Assembly (NCBI RefSeq): GCF_005222705.1
Contig: NZ_STGF01000004.1
Coordinates: 124,001 to 188,000, forward strand
Length of the DNA stretch: 64,000 nucleotides
From: Paenibacillus sp. SY21-1
GTDB taxonomy: Bacteria; Bacillota; Bacilli; Paenibacillales; Paenibacillaceae
Reading direction: 5' to 3'
Part shown: positions 24,142 to 32,518 of the stretch, in pieces
How positions within the stretch are numbered: position 1 is the first letter of the stretch
Layout: the number at the start of each line of letters is the position of its first letter
Made by a program: the position numbers and the translations under genes
The notes under the pieces: generated by a model
Databases searched by the model: none
The model's input: only the letters and a program-made list of their open reading frames with translations
What the model was told of the DNA's origin: nothing

Positions 24142-25194
24142 TTAAACACGTCCCGCCCCTGGAGCAGAGGAGGAGCCGCGTACGACAAATTGGGTGTCGA
24201 TCGTGGTTTTGGTCGTAGTCCGCACGGCGGCGTCAATGGCCTGGATGACCAGATCGACGGAGAGGTGGGCCAGTCGTTCCTTCTCGACATGCACGGTCGT
24301 GAGCTCCGGTGTTACGATGCGCGCTTCGGAGATGTTGTCGAACCCGACGATGGACACGTCCTCCGGCACGCGGTAGCCGAGCTCGCCCAGCGTCTTCACC
24401 GCGCTGATTGCGATATAATCGCATTCGCAGAAAAATGCGCTTGGCAGCGCAGTCCCACTCGCCAGACATTCGCTAAGCTGCTGCTTGAGCGCCTCCTGCG
24501 AGGAGAGGATGGTTGGAGCTACAGCGAGGCTGTCGGTTTCAGCGACCGTCAGTCCAGAAGCTTCAAGCGCTGTCATAAAGCCGCGCCGCCGCTCGTCGAA
24601 ATTATGCATGCGCACATTGGAGCCGATGTAGCCGATCCGCTTGTGGCCCAGCTCGCATAGATGTTTTCCGGCCTGATAAGCGCCCATCACATTGTTGATC
24701 GCGACAAAATGAACAGGCAAGGTTTCGACGCAGCTATCCAGCACGACGACCGGAACAGGCAGCTGCTCTACGATTGTGGAGATTTGGGCTGCATTCAAAT
24801 TTGTTCCCAGCAAAATAACTCCGCTGCTCTGCAGTTCCTCGCCGAATGCCTGAACCTGATCGTTCATTTGCTCCAGATCAAGCGACGTATACACGAGCGA
24901 GTAGCCGCCAAGCCGGCAACGCTCCTCAATATAATGAATCAGCTCGCGAAAAAACGGCTGCTCGTAATATTGCTCCAGCACGATGCCCGAGTTGGCGAAT
25001 GCGAGAAAGGTCAGCGATTTTTTTCCTGGTTCAGCGGCTGCATTTCCCCGGGATTTCCGTTTATAGCCGTTTTCTTCAGCGAGCTGCAGAATACGCTCCC
25101 GCGTTTCTTCGCTGATGCCCTGTTTCCCGTTCAGCGCCAGCGATACCGCAGCCTTGGACACGCCTGCAAGCCTTGCAATATCCTCCAATTTCAC
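24142..25194 (-). CDS. LacI-family transcriptional regulator
   Basis: This is a 350-residue LacI/GalR repressor. The N-terminal helix-turn-helix is VKLEDIARLAGVSKAAVSLA, followed by the hinge region, then a periplasmic-binding-protein-like sugar sensor (TFLAFANSGIVL, SIVGFDNISEARIVTPELTT). The GTG at 25194 directly begins the HTH, with GGGGAG 9 bases upstream, and is preferred over an ATG at 25242 that would add an unusual 16-residue tail. It is divergent from the isomerase-transketolase-kinase operon and probably represses it until a pathway sugar binds. A TTAGTT-GA-AACTAA dyad and an AAACGTTT palindrome lie in the shared intergenic region. Confidence 0.92.
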   Translation of the reverse strand: MKLEDIARLAGVSKAAVSLALNGKQGISEETRERILQLAEENGYKRKSRGNAAAEPGKKSLTFLAFANSGIVLEQYYEQPFFRELIHYIEERCRLGGYSLVYTSLDLEQMNDQVQAFGEELQSSGVILLGTNLNAAQISTIVEQLPVPVVVLDSCVETLPVHFVAINNVMGAYQAGKHLCELGHKRIGYIGSNVRMHNFDERRRGFMTALEASGLTVAETDSLAVAPTILSSQEALKQQLSECLASGTALPSAFFCECDYIAISAVKTLGELGYRVPEDVSIVGFDNISEARIVTPELTTVHVEKERLAHLSVDLVIQAIDAAVRTTTKTTIDTQFVVRGSSSAPGAGRV

Positions 25195-25324
25195 CGGTAA
25201 AAGCTCCCCATTTCTATATTCACATTCATATGGTCTGTCCACTTCATAGCAATTCGAAAAAGTTTAGTAAGTTTAGTTTAAGGGATATCCGGAATTTTAG
25301 CAATATCAACTGAACAAAGCTTAA

Positions 25325-25338
25325 ATAAAACGTTTACA
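25325..25338 (+). promoter_or_regulatory. cre-like / LacI-type operator
   Basis: ATAAAACGTTTACA matches 12 of 14 positions of the cre consensus and contains the AAACGTTT palindrome typical of LacI-family operators. It could bind CcpA or the adjacent regulator. It lies about 36 bp upstream of the operon's -35 box. Confidence 0.5.
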
Positions 25339-25373
25339 ATACTAAAATAAGCTGAAAAAGGCGCATAAACCCA

Positions 25374-25402
25374 TTGACCTCCGCATAAAATGGTGATAAA
25401 TT
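25374..25402 (+). promoter_or_regulatory. Promoter of the isomerase operon
   Basis: TTGACC, a 17-bp spacer and TAAATT form a plausible sigma-A promoter. The start point would be near 25409, giving a leader of about 70 bases. Confidence 0.6.
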
Positions 25403-25444
25403 TAACTCATCCAAAACTGAATAAAAATAAATTTTTAGTTAATT

Positions 25445-25458
25445 TTAGTTGAAACTAA
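25445..25458 (+). promoter_or_regulatory. TTAGTT-GA-AACTAA dyad in the leader
   Basis: A perfect 6-bp-arm inverted repeat lies between the promoter and the start codon at 25481. Its place about 36 bp after the start point fits a roadblock operator for the divergent LacI-type repressor. TTTAGTT-like half-sites also occur near 25260-25280. Confidence 0.45.
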
Positions 25459-25480
25459 TTTTTGACAAAGGGGAGCGTCT

Positions 25481-26917
25481 ATGATGAAAAAGTTAAAGCT
25501 TGGTTATGCGCCTACACGCCGTTTTGTATTTAGCGCCGAGGATGCGTTCAAGTACAAGGTGCTCATTAAAGAGAAAGTGGAGAGCTTTGGACTGGATTTG
25601 GAGCTTGTCGATCTGGAGGGCATCAACAGCGAAGGATTGCTGTACGACGACAATATAAACGCCGATCTGATTATCGACCGCTTCAGGCAGGAAAATGTAG
25701 ACGCTGTCTTTTTCCCGCATTGCAATTTCGGTACGGAGGATACGGTGGCCAGAGTCGGAAAAGCGCTGGGAAAGCCGGTTTTGCTGTGGGGGCCTCGCGA
25801 CGAGTCGCCGCTTGAGGACGGGATGAGGCTCCGCGATACGCAATGCGGATTGTTCGCGACAGGCAAGGTGCTTCGCCGCTTTAACGTTCCGTTCACTTAC
25901 GTAACGAACAGCAGGCTGGATGATCCGGTGTTCGAACGGGGGTTTACTAACTTTGCCGCCGCTGCGAATGTAGTAAAGCGCTTCCGGAATTTGCGGATTT
26001 TGCAGATTGGGCCCCGTCCCGCCTCATTCTGGACGATGATCTGCAACGAAGGCGAGCTGCTGGAGCGGTTTGGCATCGAGGTTCATCCGATTACGCTTAT
26101 CGATATTCAACGGGAGGCCAAAAGAGTAGAAAAATCGGGCAGCTCCGAGCTCGCCGAAGCGATCGACTATATTAAGGAAAAGCTCGACTGGTCGGAGGTA
26201 ACCGAGGAGGATGTACGCCGCATTGCCGCGCTGAAGGTCGCGATGAAGCAGTATGCGCTGAAGACGGGCAGCTCCGCGATTGCGATTCAATGCTGGTCCG
26301 CGCTGCAGGAGGCGATGGGCATTATGCCTTGTCTGGCGAATGCGATTCTAACCGACGAGCAAATTCCGGTTACTTGCGAAACGGACATTCACGGAGCGAT
26401 CACATCCATTATGGTGCAGGCGGCGACGATGAACCAGCAGCCGACTTTTTTTGCAGATTTGACGGTGCGGCATCCTGACAATGCGAACGGCGAGCTGCTG
26501 TTCCATTGCGGCAATTTCCCGGTGTCCTTGACGGTCGAGAACAAACCGAAGCTGCGCAAGCATTTTCTGTTTGACGACCATGCGCCTGGCACGCACGAAG
26601 GGGAGATCAAGGGCGGCCAAATGACGCTCGCGCGCTTCGACGGAGATCACGGCGAATATTCGCTGTTTCTGGGCAAAGCAAAGGGAATCCCAGGCCCGTA
26701 TACACGCGGCTCGTACGTCTGGGTAGAGGTGAACGATTGGCCGCTATGGGAAGAGAAGCTGGTAAAGGGTCCTTACGTCCATCACGCTGTAGGCATTCAT
26801 GCCAATGCCATTCCGGCCTTGTATGAAGCATGCAGCTATATCCCGGGACTTACCCCTGATCCGGTTGATCCGACGGAGGCGCAAATTCAGGCCTGGCTGC
26901 GCGGTTCAAGCTTGTAA
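25481..26917 (+). CDS. FucI/AraA-like sugar isomerase, candidate D-apiose isomerase
   Basis: This is a cytoplasmic aldose-ketose isomerase of the L-fucose/L-arabinose isomerase superfamily (478 residues). The N-terminal half is Rossmann-like (VDAVFFPHCNFGTEDTVARV, RILQIGPRPASFW). The metal-binding region shows the E-x-D pair in TCETDIHGAI near residue 305, with a C-terminal His in HHAVGIH. GGGGAG precedes two consecutive ATGs; the second (25484) has slightly better spacing. It leads an operon with a split transketolase and an FGGY kinase, and no aldolase or epimerase. That set matches isomerise, phosphorylate, split by transketolase, as described for D-apiose. Another pentose or deoxysugar is possible. 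Confidence 0.8.
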   Translation: MMKKLKLGYAPTRRFVFSAEDAFKYKVLIKEKVESFGLDLELVDLEGINSEGLLYDDNINADLIIDRFRQENVDAVFFPHCNFGTEDTVARVGKALGKPVLLWGPRDESPLEDGMRLRDTQCGLFATGKVLRRFNVPFTYVTNSRLDDPVFERGFTNFAAAANVVKRFRNLRILQIGPRPASFWTMICNEGELLERFGIEVHPITLIDIQREAKRVEKSGSSELAEAIDYIKEKLDWSEVTEEDVRRIAALKVAMKQYALKTGSSAIAIQCWSALQEAMGIMPCLANAILTDEQIPVTCETDIHGAITSIMVQAATMNQQPTFFADLTVRHPDNANGELLFHCGNFPVSLTVENKPKLRKHFLFDDHAPGTHEGEIKGGQMTLARFDGDHGEYSLFLGKAKGIPGPYTRGSYVWVEVNDWPLWEEKLVKGPYVHHAVGIHANAIPALYEACSYIPGLTPDPVDPTEAQIQAWLRGSSL

Positions 26918-26937
26918 ACTAAAGGAGGCATACGGTT

Positions 26938-27789
26938 ATGGAGTCGGCATCTGTACATGCTTTAAAAGCGAAGGCGGCGCAAATCCGGATGGATCTGCTG
27001 CGCATGATACATGGAGCGAAGACCGGCCATACAGGCGGCTCGCTTAGCAATACGGATATTTTAACGGCCTTATACTATAAAATTATGAAGCTTGATCCGC
27101 AAAATCCGAAATGGGAGCAGCGCGACCGTTTTATTGCAAGCAAAGGGCATTCGGTGGAGTCGTTATGGTGCATTCTTGCCGATCTCGGATTTTTTCCGAA
27201 AGAGGAGCTGCAGACGTTCAGCGCTTTCGGGACGCGGCTGATCGGACATCCGAACAATAAGGTGCCGGGCATTGAAATGAATACCGGCGCACTGGGGCAC
27301 GGGCTGGCCATTTCGGTCGGGATGGCGCTGGCCGCCAAGCGGGATAGCAGCGAGTACCGCGTGTATTGTCTGATGGGTGACGGCGAGCAGGCAGAGGGCT
27401 CTGTGTGGGAAGCCGCAATGGCGGGAGCGCATTACAAGCTCGACAATCTGATTGGCATTGTGGACCGCAACCGTCTGCAAATTAGCGGCTCCACCGAGGA
27501 CGTGATGGGGCTTGATCCGCTGGAGGAGAAATGGGAGGCGTTCGGCTGGCATGTCGTATCCATCGACGGCAACGATATGGATGCCCTTGTGCAAGCGTTC
27601 GAGGCGGCTCCGGCCGTTCCCGGCAAGCCGACGCTGGTGATGGCGAATACGGTGAAGGGCAAAGGCGTATCCTTCGCGGAAAATGTGGCCCACTGGCATC
27701 ATCATGTGCCGAATGACGAGCAGCTTGCGCTTGCGCTTGCCGAGCTGACGGCCGAGCAGCAATCGTACGAGCAGAAAGGGACGGTGTAG
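26938..27789 (+). CDS. Transketolase subunit A (N-terminal, ThDP-binding half)
   Basis: This is the 283-residue N-terminal half of a two-subunit transketolase. It carries the pyrophosphate and Mg motif GDGEQAEGSVWEAAMAGAHY through IVDRNRLQ, and the His-containing TGHTGGSLS and SKGHSVESLW segments. AAAGGAGG stands in front of the ATG, and the B subunit starts 6 bases after the stop. It pairs with B to transfer a two-carbon ketol unit between sugar phosphates, using thiamine diphosphate. The housekeeping enzyme is usually a single 660-residue chain. The split form sits here beside a sugar kinase and isomerase, as in the apulose-4-phosphate transketolase AptA/AptB; DXS- or other TK-like roles are less likely. 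Confidence 0.88.
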   Translation: MESASVHALKAKAAQIRMDLLRMIHGAKTGHTGGSLSNTDILTALYYKIMKLDPQNPKWEQRDRFIASKGHSVESLWCILADLGFFPKEELQTFSAFGTRLIGHPNNKVPGIEMNTGALGHGLAISVGMALAAKRDSSEYRVYCLMGDGEQAEGSVWEAAMAGAHYKLDNLIGIVDRNRLQISGSTEDVMGLDPLEEKWEAFGWHVVSIDGNDMDALVQAFEAAPAVPGKPTLVMANTVKGKGVSFAENVAHWHHHVPNDEQLALALAELTAEQQSYEQKGTV

Positions 27790-27795
27790 GCGATT

Positions 27796-28734
27796 ATGGC
27801 TAACCAAATTCCGAATCGAAAAGTAATTTGCGATACGCTTCTTGAACTGGCGGAAACCGATCGCGATATTATGGTGCTGGCCAGCGATTCGCGCGGCTCG
27901 GCGGCAATGGCTCCGTTCGCTGACGCGTATCCTCAGCAATTCGTCGAGGTGGGCATCGCGGAGCAAAATATTGTGGGCATTTCCGCAGGGCTTGCCCACA
28001 GCGGCAAAAAGCCGTTCGTCACCTCGCCTGCCTGCTTTTTGAGCATGCGCAGCATCGAGCAGATAAAGGTTGATGTCGCCTATTCGGCTACGAATGTGAA
28101 GCTTGTCGGCATTAGCGGCGGCGTCAGCTACGGGGCGCTTGGCATGTCGCATCACTCGGTGCAGGATCTGGCCGTTATGCGGGCCATTCCGGGCCTGGCT
28201 GTCGTGCTTCCTGCCGACCGTCATGAGACCAAGCGGATGACGGAGGCGCTTGTCGGTTACGAGGGCGGCGCTTATATGCGGATCGGCCGCAATCCGGTGG
28301 AGGATGTTTATGAATCGGCCGATTATGAATTCGTGCTGGGCAAAGCCGTAACGATGCGCGAAGGCAGCGATGTCACGATCATCGGGGCAGGCGAAACCGT
28401 GCGCGTTGCGCTGGATGCGGCCGAGGCGCTTGCAGAAGCCGGTGTATCGGCACGCGTTCTGAATATGCATACGATCAAGCCGCTGGATGAACAGGCGATT
28501 ATAGCCGCAGCGCGTGAAACGGGACGCATCATTACCGTTGAAGAGCACAGCATTCATGGCGGACTGGGCGCTGCCGTAGCCGAGGTTGTCGTTCAGCATG
28601 AGCCGGTACCGGTGCGTATCGTCGGCATTCCCGACGAGCCGGCGATTGCAGGCAAAACCGCGGAGGTATTCGAGCATTATGGCATTAGCGCGCACCATAT
28701 CAAGCAGATAGCCCTGGAGCTGGCGGGCAGATAA
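27796..28734 (+). CDS. Transketolase subunit B (C-terminal, pyrimidine-binding half)
   Basis: This is the 312-residue partner of the previous gene. It contains the pyrimidine-binding domain with the catalytic Glu in VGIAEQNIVGISAGLAHSG, the loop GGVSYGALGMSHHSVQDL, and the C-terminal transketolase domain (VTIIGAGETVRVALDAAEAL). No strong ribosome site is visible before the ATG; AGG and the close stop of subunit A suggest translational coupling, which would keep the two subunits equimolar. The substrate is probably the ketose phosphate made by the isomerase and kinase of this operon. Confidence 0.88.
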   Translation: MANQIPNRKVICDTLLELAETDRDIMVLASDSRGSAAMAPFADAYPQQFVEVGIAEQNIVGISAGLAHSGKKPFVTSPACFLSMRSIEQIKVDVAYSATNVKLVGISGGVSYGALGMSHHSVQDLAVMRAIPGLAVVLPADRHETKRMTEALVGYEGGAYMRIGRNPVEDVYESADYEFVLGKAVTMREGSDVTIIGAGETVRVALDAAEALAEAGVSARVLNMHTIKPLDEQAIIAAARETGRIITVEEHSIHGGLGAAVAEVVVQHEPVPVRIVGIPDEPAIAGKTAEVFEHYGISAHHIKQIALELAGR

Positions 28735-28745
28735 GGACGACGCGT

Positions 28746-30248
28746 ATGGAAAACTATATTTTGGCGATTGACCAGAGCACTTCCGGTACGAAAGCGCTTG
28801 TCGTCAATCGCAGCGGAGAGGTGCTCGCGCGCAGCTCGCTGGAACACAAGCAGCATTATGTCAAGGCCGGCTGGGTAGAGCATGATCCGCTTGAAATTTA
28901 TCGTAATGTCGAGGCGTGCGCGATTGCTGCGCTTGAGAAGGCAGGCTTGAGGGCGGAGCAAGTGTCGGCGCTTACGATTACGAATCAGCGGGAAACGGCT
29001 GTTATGTGGGATCGCTTGACAGGTCAACCCGTCTATAACGCGATCGTATGGCAGTGCCAGCGAACGGCGGATCGATGCGCGCAGTACAAGGCTGAAGGGC
29101 GCGAGCCTGCGGTCACGGCCGCGACGGGCTTGATGCTGGACCCTTATTTTTCCGCATCCAAATGGGGCTGGATGCTGGAGCATGTGCCGGAGGCGCGCGA
29201 GAAGCAGGAGCAGGGCAGGCTGCTTGCGGGTACGATCGATAGCTGGCTGATCTGGAAGCTGACGGACGGAGAGGTGCACGCGACCGATTACACGAATGCA
29301 AGCCGTACTTCCTTATTCAACATTCATACGCTCGCTTGGGACGAAGAGATGTGCTCGCTGTTCGGGGTCCCTTCCTCCCTGCTGCCCGTGGTCAAGTATT
29401 CGGACGACAGGTTCGGCTATACGAAGGAGAGCGGCTGGCTGGGCGCCAGCGTTCCCGTTACCGGCGTTATCGGCGATTCGCAGGGAGCGTTGTTCGGCAA
29501 TCTATGCTTTCAGGAAGGCATGGCCAAAGCAACCTATGGAACCGGAACCTCTGTGCTCATGAACGTTGGCGGCAAGCTGGCCGAGGCTGGCGGCAGCGGC
29601 CTCGTGCAGACGATCGCTTGGGGTCTGAACGGGTCGGTTACTTACGCGCTGGAGGCGATTATCCGCAGCTCGGGCGATAGCTTGAAATGGCTGCGCGACA
29701 ACTTGGGCTTGTTCGGCAGCTTCGAGGAGATGGATCGGCTTCTTGAAGACGTGCCGGATAATGAAGGCGTCTATCTCGTTCCGGCCTTTGTCGGGCTAGG
29801 CGCGCCGTATTGGCAGCCTGCTGCGCGAGCAGCGATTACCGGCATGAATCGGGGCACAGGCAAAGGTCACTTGATTCGAGCGGCGCTGGAGAGCATTGCG
29901 TATCAGGTGTACGATGCGGTCGAATTGCTGCAATCGGTATCCGGCATCAAGCTGGAGGAGCTGAGAGCCGACGGCGGAGCGGCGGAGAATGCGATGCTGA
30001 TGCAGTTTCAGTCCGATCTGCTTCGCACAAGCGTAGTACGTGCGGGAGCGCCGGAGCTTTCGGCGCTGGGCTCCGTCTTTTTGGGGGGGCTCGGCGTAGG
30101 CATGTGGAGCTCGCCGGAGGAGCTTGAGTCATGTACGGGTTCAAGCCGGACGGCGTATGCGCCGCTTATGCCGCTTGCCGCACGGGCGACTATGCTCGCC
30201 GGCTGGAAGCGGGCGGTGGCACGGCTGCTGGATGGCGGCGAGGGATAG
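28746..30248 (+). CDS. FGGY-family carbohydrate kinase, candidate apulose kinase
   Basis: This is a 500-residue sugar kinase of the FGGY (glycerol kinase/xylulokinase) family. The N-terminal phosphate motif is LAIDQSTSGTKALVV. ITNQRETAVMWDRLTGQPVY follows, as in glycerol kinases, then IGDSQGALFG and the adenosine motif ADGGAAENAMLMQFQSDLL. AAGGA precedes the ATG, 11 bases after the stop of transketolase B. Glycerol kinase proper normally sits with glpF/glpD, which are absent. Next to an isomerase and a split transketolase, a ketose kinase is more likely, for example D-apulose to apulose 4-phosphate (AplK-like). Specificity is inferred from context only. Confidence 0.85.
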   Translation: MENYILAIDQSTSGTKALVVNRSGEVLARSSLEHKQHYVKAGWVEHDPLEIYRNVEACAIAALEKAGLRAEQVSALTITNQRETAVMWDRLTGQPVYNAIVWQCQRTADRCAQYKAEGREPAVTAATGLMLDPYFSASKWGWMLEHVPEAREKQEQGRLLAGTIDSWLIWKLTDGEVHATDYTNASRTSLFNIHTLAWDEEMCSLFGVPSSLLPVVKYSDDRFGYTKESGWLGASVPVTGVIGDSQGALFGNLCFQEGMAKATYGTGTSVLMNVGGKLAEAGGSGLVQTIAWGLNGSVTYALEAIIRSSGDSLKWLRDNLGLFGSFEEMDRLLEDVPDNEGVYLVPAFVGLGAPYWQPAARAAITGMNRGTGKGHLIRAALESIAYQVYDAVELLQSVSGIKLEELRADGGAAENAMLMQFQSDLLRTSVVRAGAPELSALGSVFLGGLGVGMWSSPEELESCTGSSRTAYAPLMPLAARATMLAGWKRAVARLLDGGEG

Positions 30249-30306
30249 GAGGCAGCAGCCTATTTGCTAACGTCCTCAAAAAGTCATATGCTCAACATAT
30301 CGTTTA

Positions 30307-30468
30307 GGGCGTGTCTGAAAACCCGTTCAGTGGCACCTTTCACCGCCTTTTCGCCCCCTGCTTCGTTCCGTTTGCTTGATGTACCCCCCGGTACGCCTTC
30401 ACAAACGCGCCTTGCATGGAACGAAAATTCGGCAACATTTGCTGTCCTCAGCGTTCTCAGACACGCCC
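30307..30468. mobile_element. MITE copy 2 (162 bp, TA target duplication)
   Basis: This is the inverted-orientation copy of the element at 21071. The ends are GGGCGTGTCTGAAAAC and GTTCTCAGACACGCCC, with TA on both sides (30305-30306 and 30469-30470). It sits between the kinase gene and the DUF4038 hydrolase gene and may separate or modify their co-transcription. Confidence 0.9.
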
Positions 30469-30534
30469 TAGTTGTGGCGGCAATCAATTCATAAACGTTT
30501 TAATAGATGGGATATGTGCATGGGAGGCCTTGAC

Positions 30535-32280
30535 ATGTTTAACGAGCACACTAAAATCGGCCATATTTGGGCGAACGATGCGGGACGGGCAATTCTAATC
30601 AAGCATTTGCCGTCCCTGGAGAAATCTCCGTACCTTTCTTTTATTAAAATGAGCACCTTGCCCAAATTCGCGGTGTCCAACGATTCCTGGGTGTGGCCGG
30701 ACGGGATGCTGGATACGATTCTGGCCGAGCTGGCCGAGGTAGAGCTGGAGCCTCAGAAACAGGAGACGAACCGGATTAACGGTCAATATGAGCCGCTTGA
30801 GGTGGAAATAGGTTCGGCAATCGCAGCTGCGCCGGAGAAGGCTGCCAAATGGGACATTTTTGAGCTTGCGCTTTCCGGTCCGTCCCATGGCAATCCGTTT
30901 ACGGAAGTGGAGCTGTCGGCCGTATTCAGCGGCGAGAATGGACAAACGTTTCACGGCACCGGCTTTTATGACGGCGATGGAAGCTACAAGATACGGTTCA
31001 TGCCCACGGCTGAGGGAGCATGGAGCTATACGACGAAGAGCAATGCGCGCTCGCTGGATCAGGTGAAGGGGACGTTCGTTTGCACGGCCGCCGCTTCGGA
31101 CAATCATGGCCCTGTCCGCGTAAAAAATACCTTCCATTTTGCCTATGAAGATGGGACGCCCTATGTGCCTGTAGGGACAACCTGCTACGTATGGAATCAC
31201 CAGACCGAGGAGTTGGAGCGGGAAACGCTGCAAACGCTGGCAACGGCCCCGTTCAACAAAATGAGGATGTGCGTGTTTCCGAAATCCTATCAGTTTAATC
31301 AGAACGAGCCGCCGTTTTATCCCTATGAGGGCTCGCTTTCGGAAGGATGGGACTATACGCGGTTTAATCCGTCTTTTTTTCGGCACCTGGAAAACCGGAT
31401 TGCCGATCTGGCGTCGCTTGGCATTGAAGCCGATCTGATTCTGTTCCATGCTTACGATCGCTGGGGCTTCTCGGAAATGAGCAAGGACGCCGATGACCGA
31501 TACTTGGCATACATTGCCGCACGGCTGTCGGCGTACCGCAATGTGTGGTGGTCGCTGGCCAACGAATACGATCTGATGTGGGCCAAGGAGCTGGACGATT
31601 GGGAGCGGTTCGCGGGTATCGTAACGTCAAAAGATCCGCATGGGCATCTTATCTCCATTCATAACTGCTTTGGTTTTTACGATTATTCGCGTCCATGGGT
31701 GACGCATTGCAGCGTTCAGCGGGTTGACGTATACCGGACCGCGGAAAATACGGATGAATGGCGCCGAACCTGGAACAAGCCTATCGTAATCGACGAATGC
31801 GCGTATGAAGGCAATATCGACCTTGGTTGGGGCAATATTGCCGGCGAGGAAATGGTGCGGAGATTTTGGGAAGGCGCAGTGAGAGGCGGTTATGTCGGAC
31901 ATGGGGAAACCTATTTGCATCCCGAGGATATCCTTTGGTGGTCAAAAGGCGGCAAGCTGCATGGCACCAGCCCTGAGCGAATCGGATTTTTGCGAGGCAT
32001 TATGGAATCGGCGCCGGATGGCGAGCTAAACCCGCTGAAATCGGAGTGGGATGTGCCTTGCGCAGGCGTGCCTGACCGGTATTATTTATACTATTACGGC
32101 TTCAACCAGCCTAGCTATCGAAATTATACGATGAAGCCGGGCGTCGCCTACAAGGCCGATATCATCGATACATGGAACATGACGATTCAGCAGCTGGAAG
32201 GCTTGTATGAAGGAAGTTTCCGGCTGGAGCTACCGGGACGGTCGTACATGGCTGTCCGCTTGACGGCCGTTGAGGCGTAG
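30535..32280 (+). CDS. DUF5060/DUF4038 (apiosidase-like) glycoside hydrolase
   Basis: This is a cytoplasmic 581-residue hydrolase. After a short N-terminal part, the DUF5060 beta-sandwich (WDIFELALSGPSHGNPF to LDQVKGTFVC, about residues 100-190) precedes a TIM barrel of the DUF4038 family, the same family as the GH140 apiosidases. The probable acid/base is the Glu in WWSLANEYDL and the probable nucleophile the Glu in PIVIDECAYEG. A C-terminal beta domain follows (DRYYLYYYGFNQPSYRNY). GGGAGG is 7 bases before the ATG at 30535; earlier in-frame starts come from sequence just past the MITE. Its position after isomerase, transketolase and kinase genes suggests that it frees the sugar they consume. 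Confidence 0.78.
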   Translation: MFNEHTKIGHIWANDAGRAILIKHLPSLEKSPYLSFIKMSTLPKFAVSNDSWVWPDGMLDTILAELAEVELEPQKQETNRINGQYEPLEVEIGSAIAAAPEKAAKWDIFELALSGPSHGNPFTEVELSAVFSGENGQTFHGTGFYDGDGSYKIRFMPTAEGAWSYTTKSNARSLDQVKGTFVCTAAASDNHGPVRVKNTFHFAYEDGTPYVPVGTTCYVWNHQTEELERETLQTLATAPFNKMRMCVFPKSYQFNQNEPPFYPYEGSLSEGWDYTRFNPSFFRHLENRIADLASLGIEADLILFHAYDRWGFSEMSKDADDRYLAYIAARLSAYRNVWWSLANEYDLMWAKELDDWERFAGIVTSKDPHGHLISIHNCFGFYDYSRPWVTHCSVQRVDVYRTAENTDEWRRTWNKPIVIDECAYEGNIDLGWGNIAGEEMVRRFWEGAVRGGYVGHGETYLHPEDILWWSKGGKLHGTSPERIGFLRGIMESAPDGELNPLKSEWDVPCAGVPDRYYLYYYGFNQPSYRNYTMKPGVAYKADIIDTWNMTIQQLEGLYEGSFRLELPGRSYMAVRLTAVEA

Positions 32281-32394
32281 CCCGGAGCTTCCATTCATCG
32301 TTAGGGCGCAGCAAGCGGCAGACTAACGGCTCTGGCCAAGCCAGCGTAACAAATGAACTCTGGATAGGAACAAGGCTGAATAGCTGAACTCCGG

Positions 32395-32441
32395 ACAGGC
32401 CGGCATGCGAACCGTACATCGGTTAAGGCGTGCCGGTCTGT
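32395..32441 (+). terminator. Hairpin after the DUF4038 gene
   Basis: ACAGGCCGGCATGC pairs with GCGTGCCGGTCTGT, with an inner AACCG/CGGTT stem; TTTGG follows. The T tract is short. Confidence 0.55.
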
Positions 32442-32518
32442 TTGGCTAGCTTTATTTTGTTGCGAACGACGATATCCGGCGTACTATGCGAGGCGGATAC
32501 GGAGGAACGCCGCTGAAA

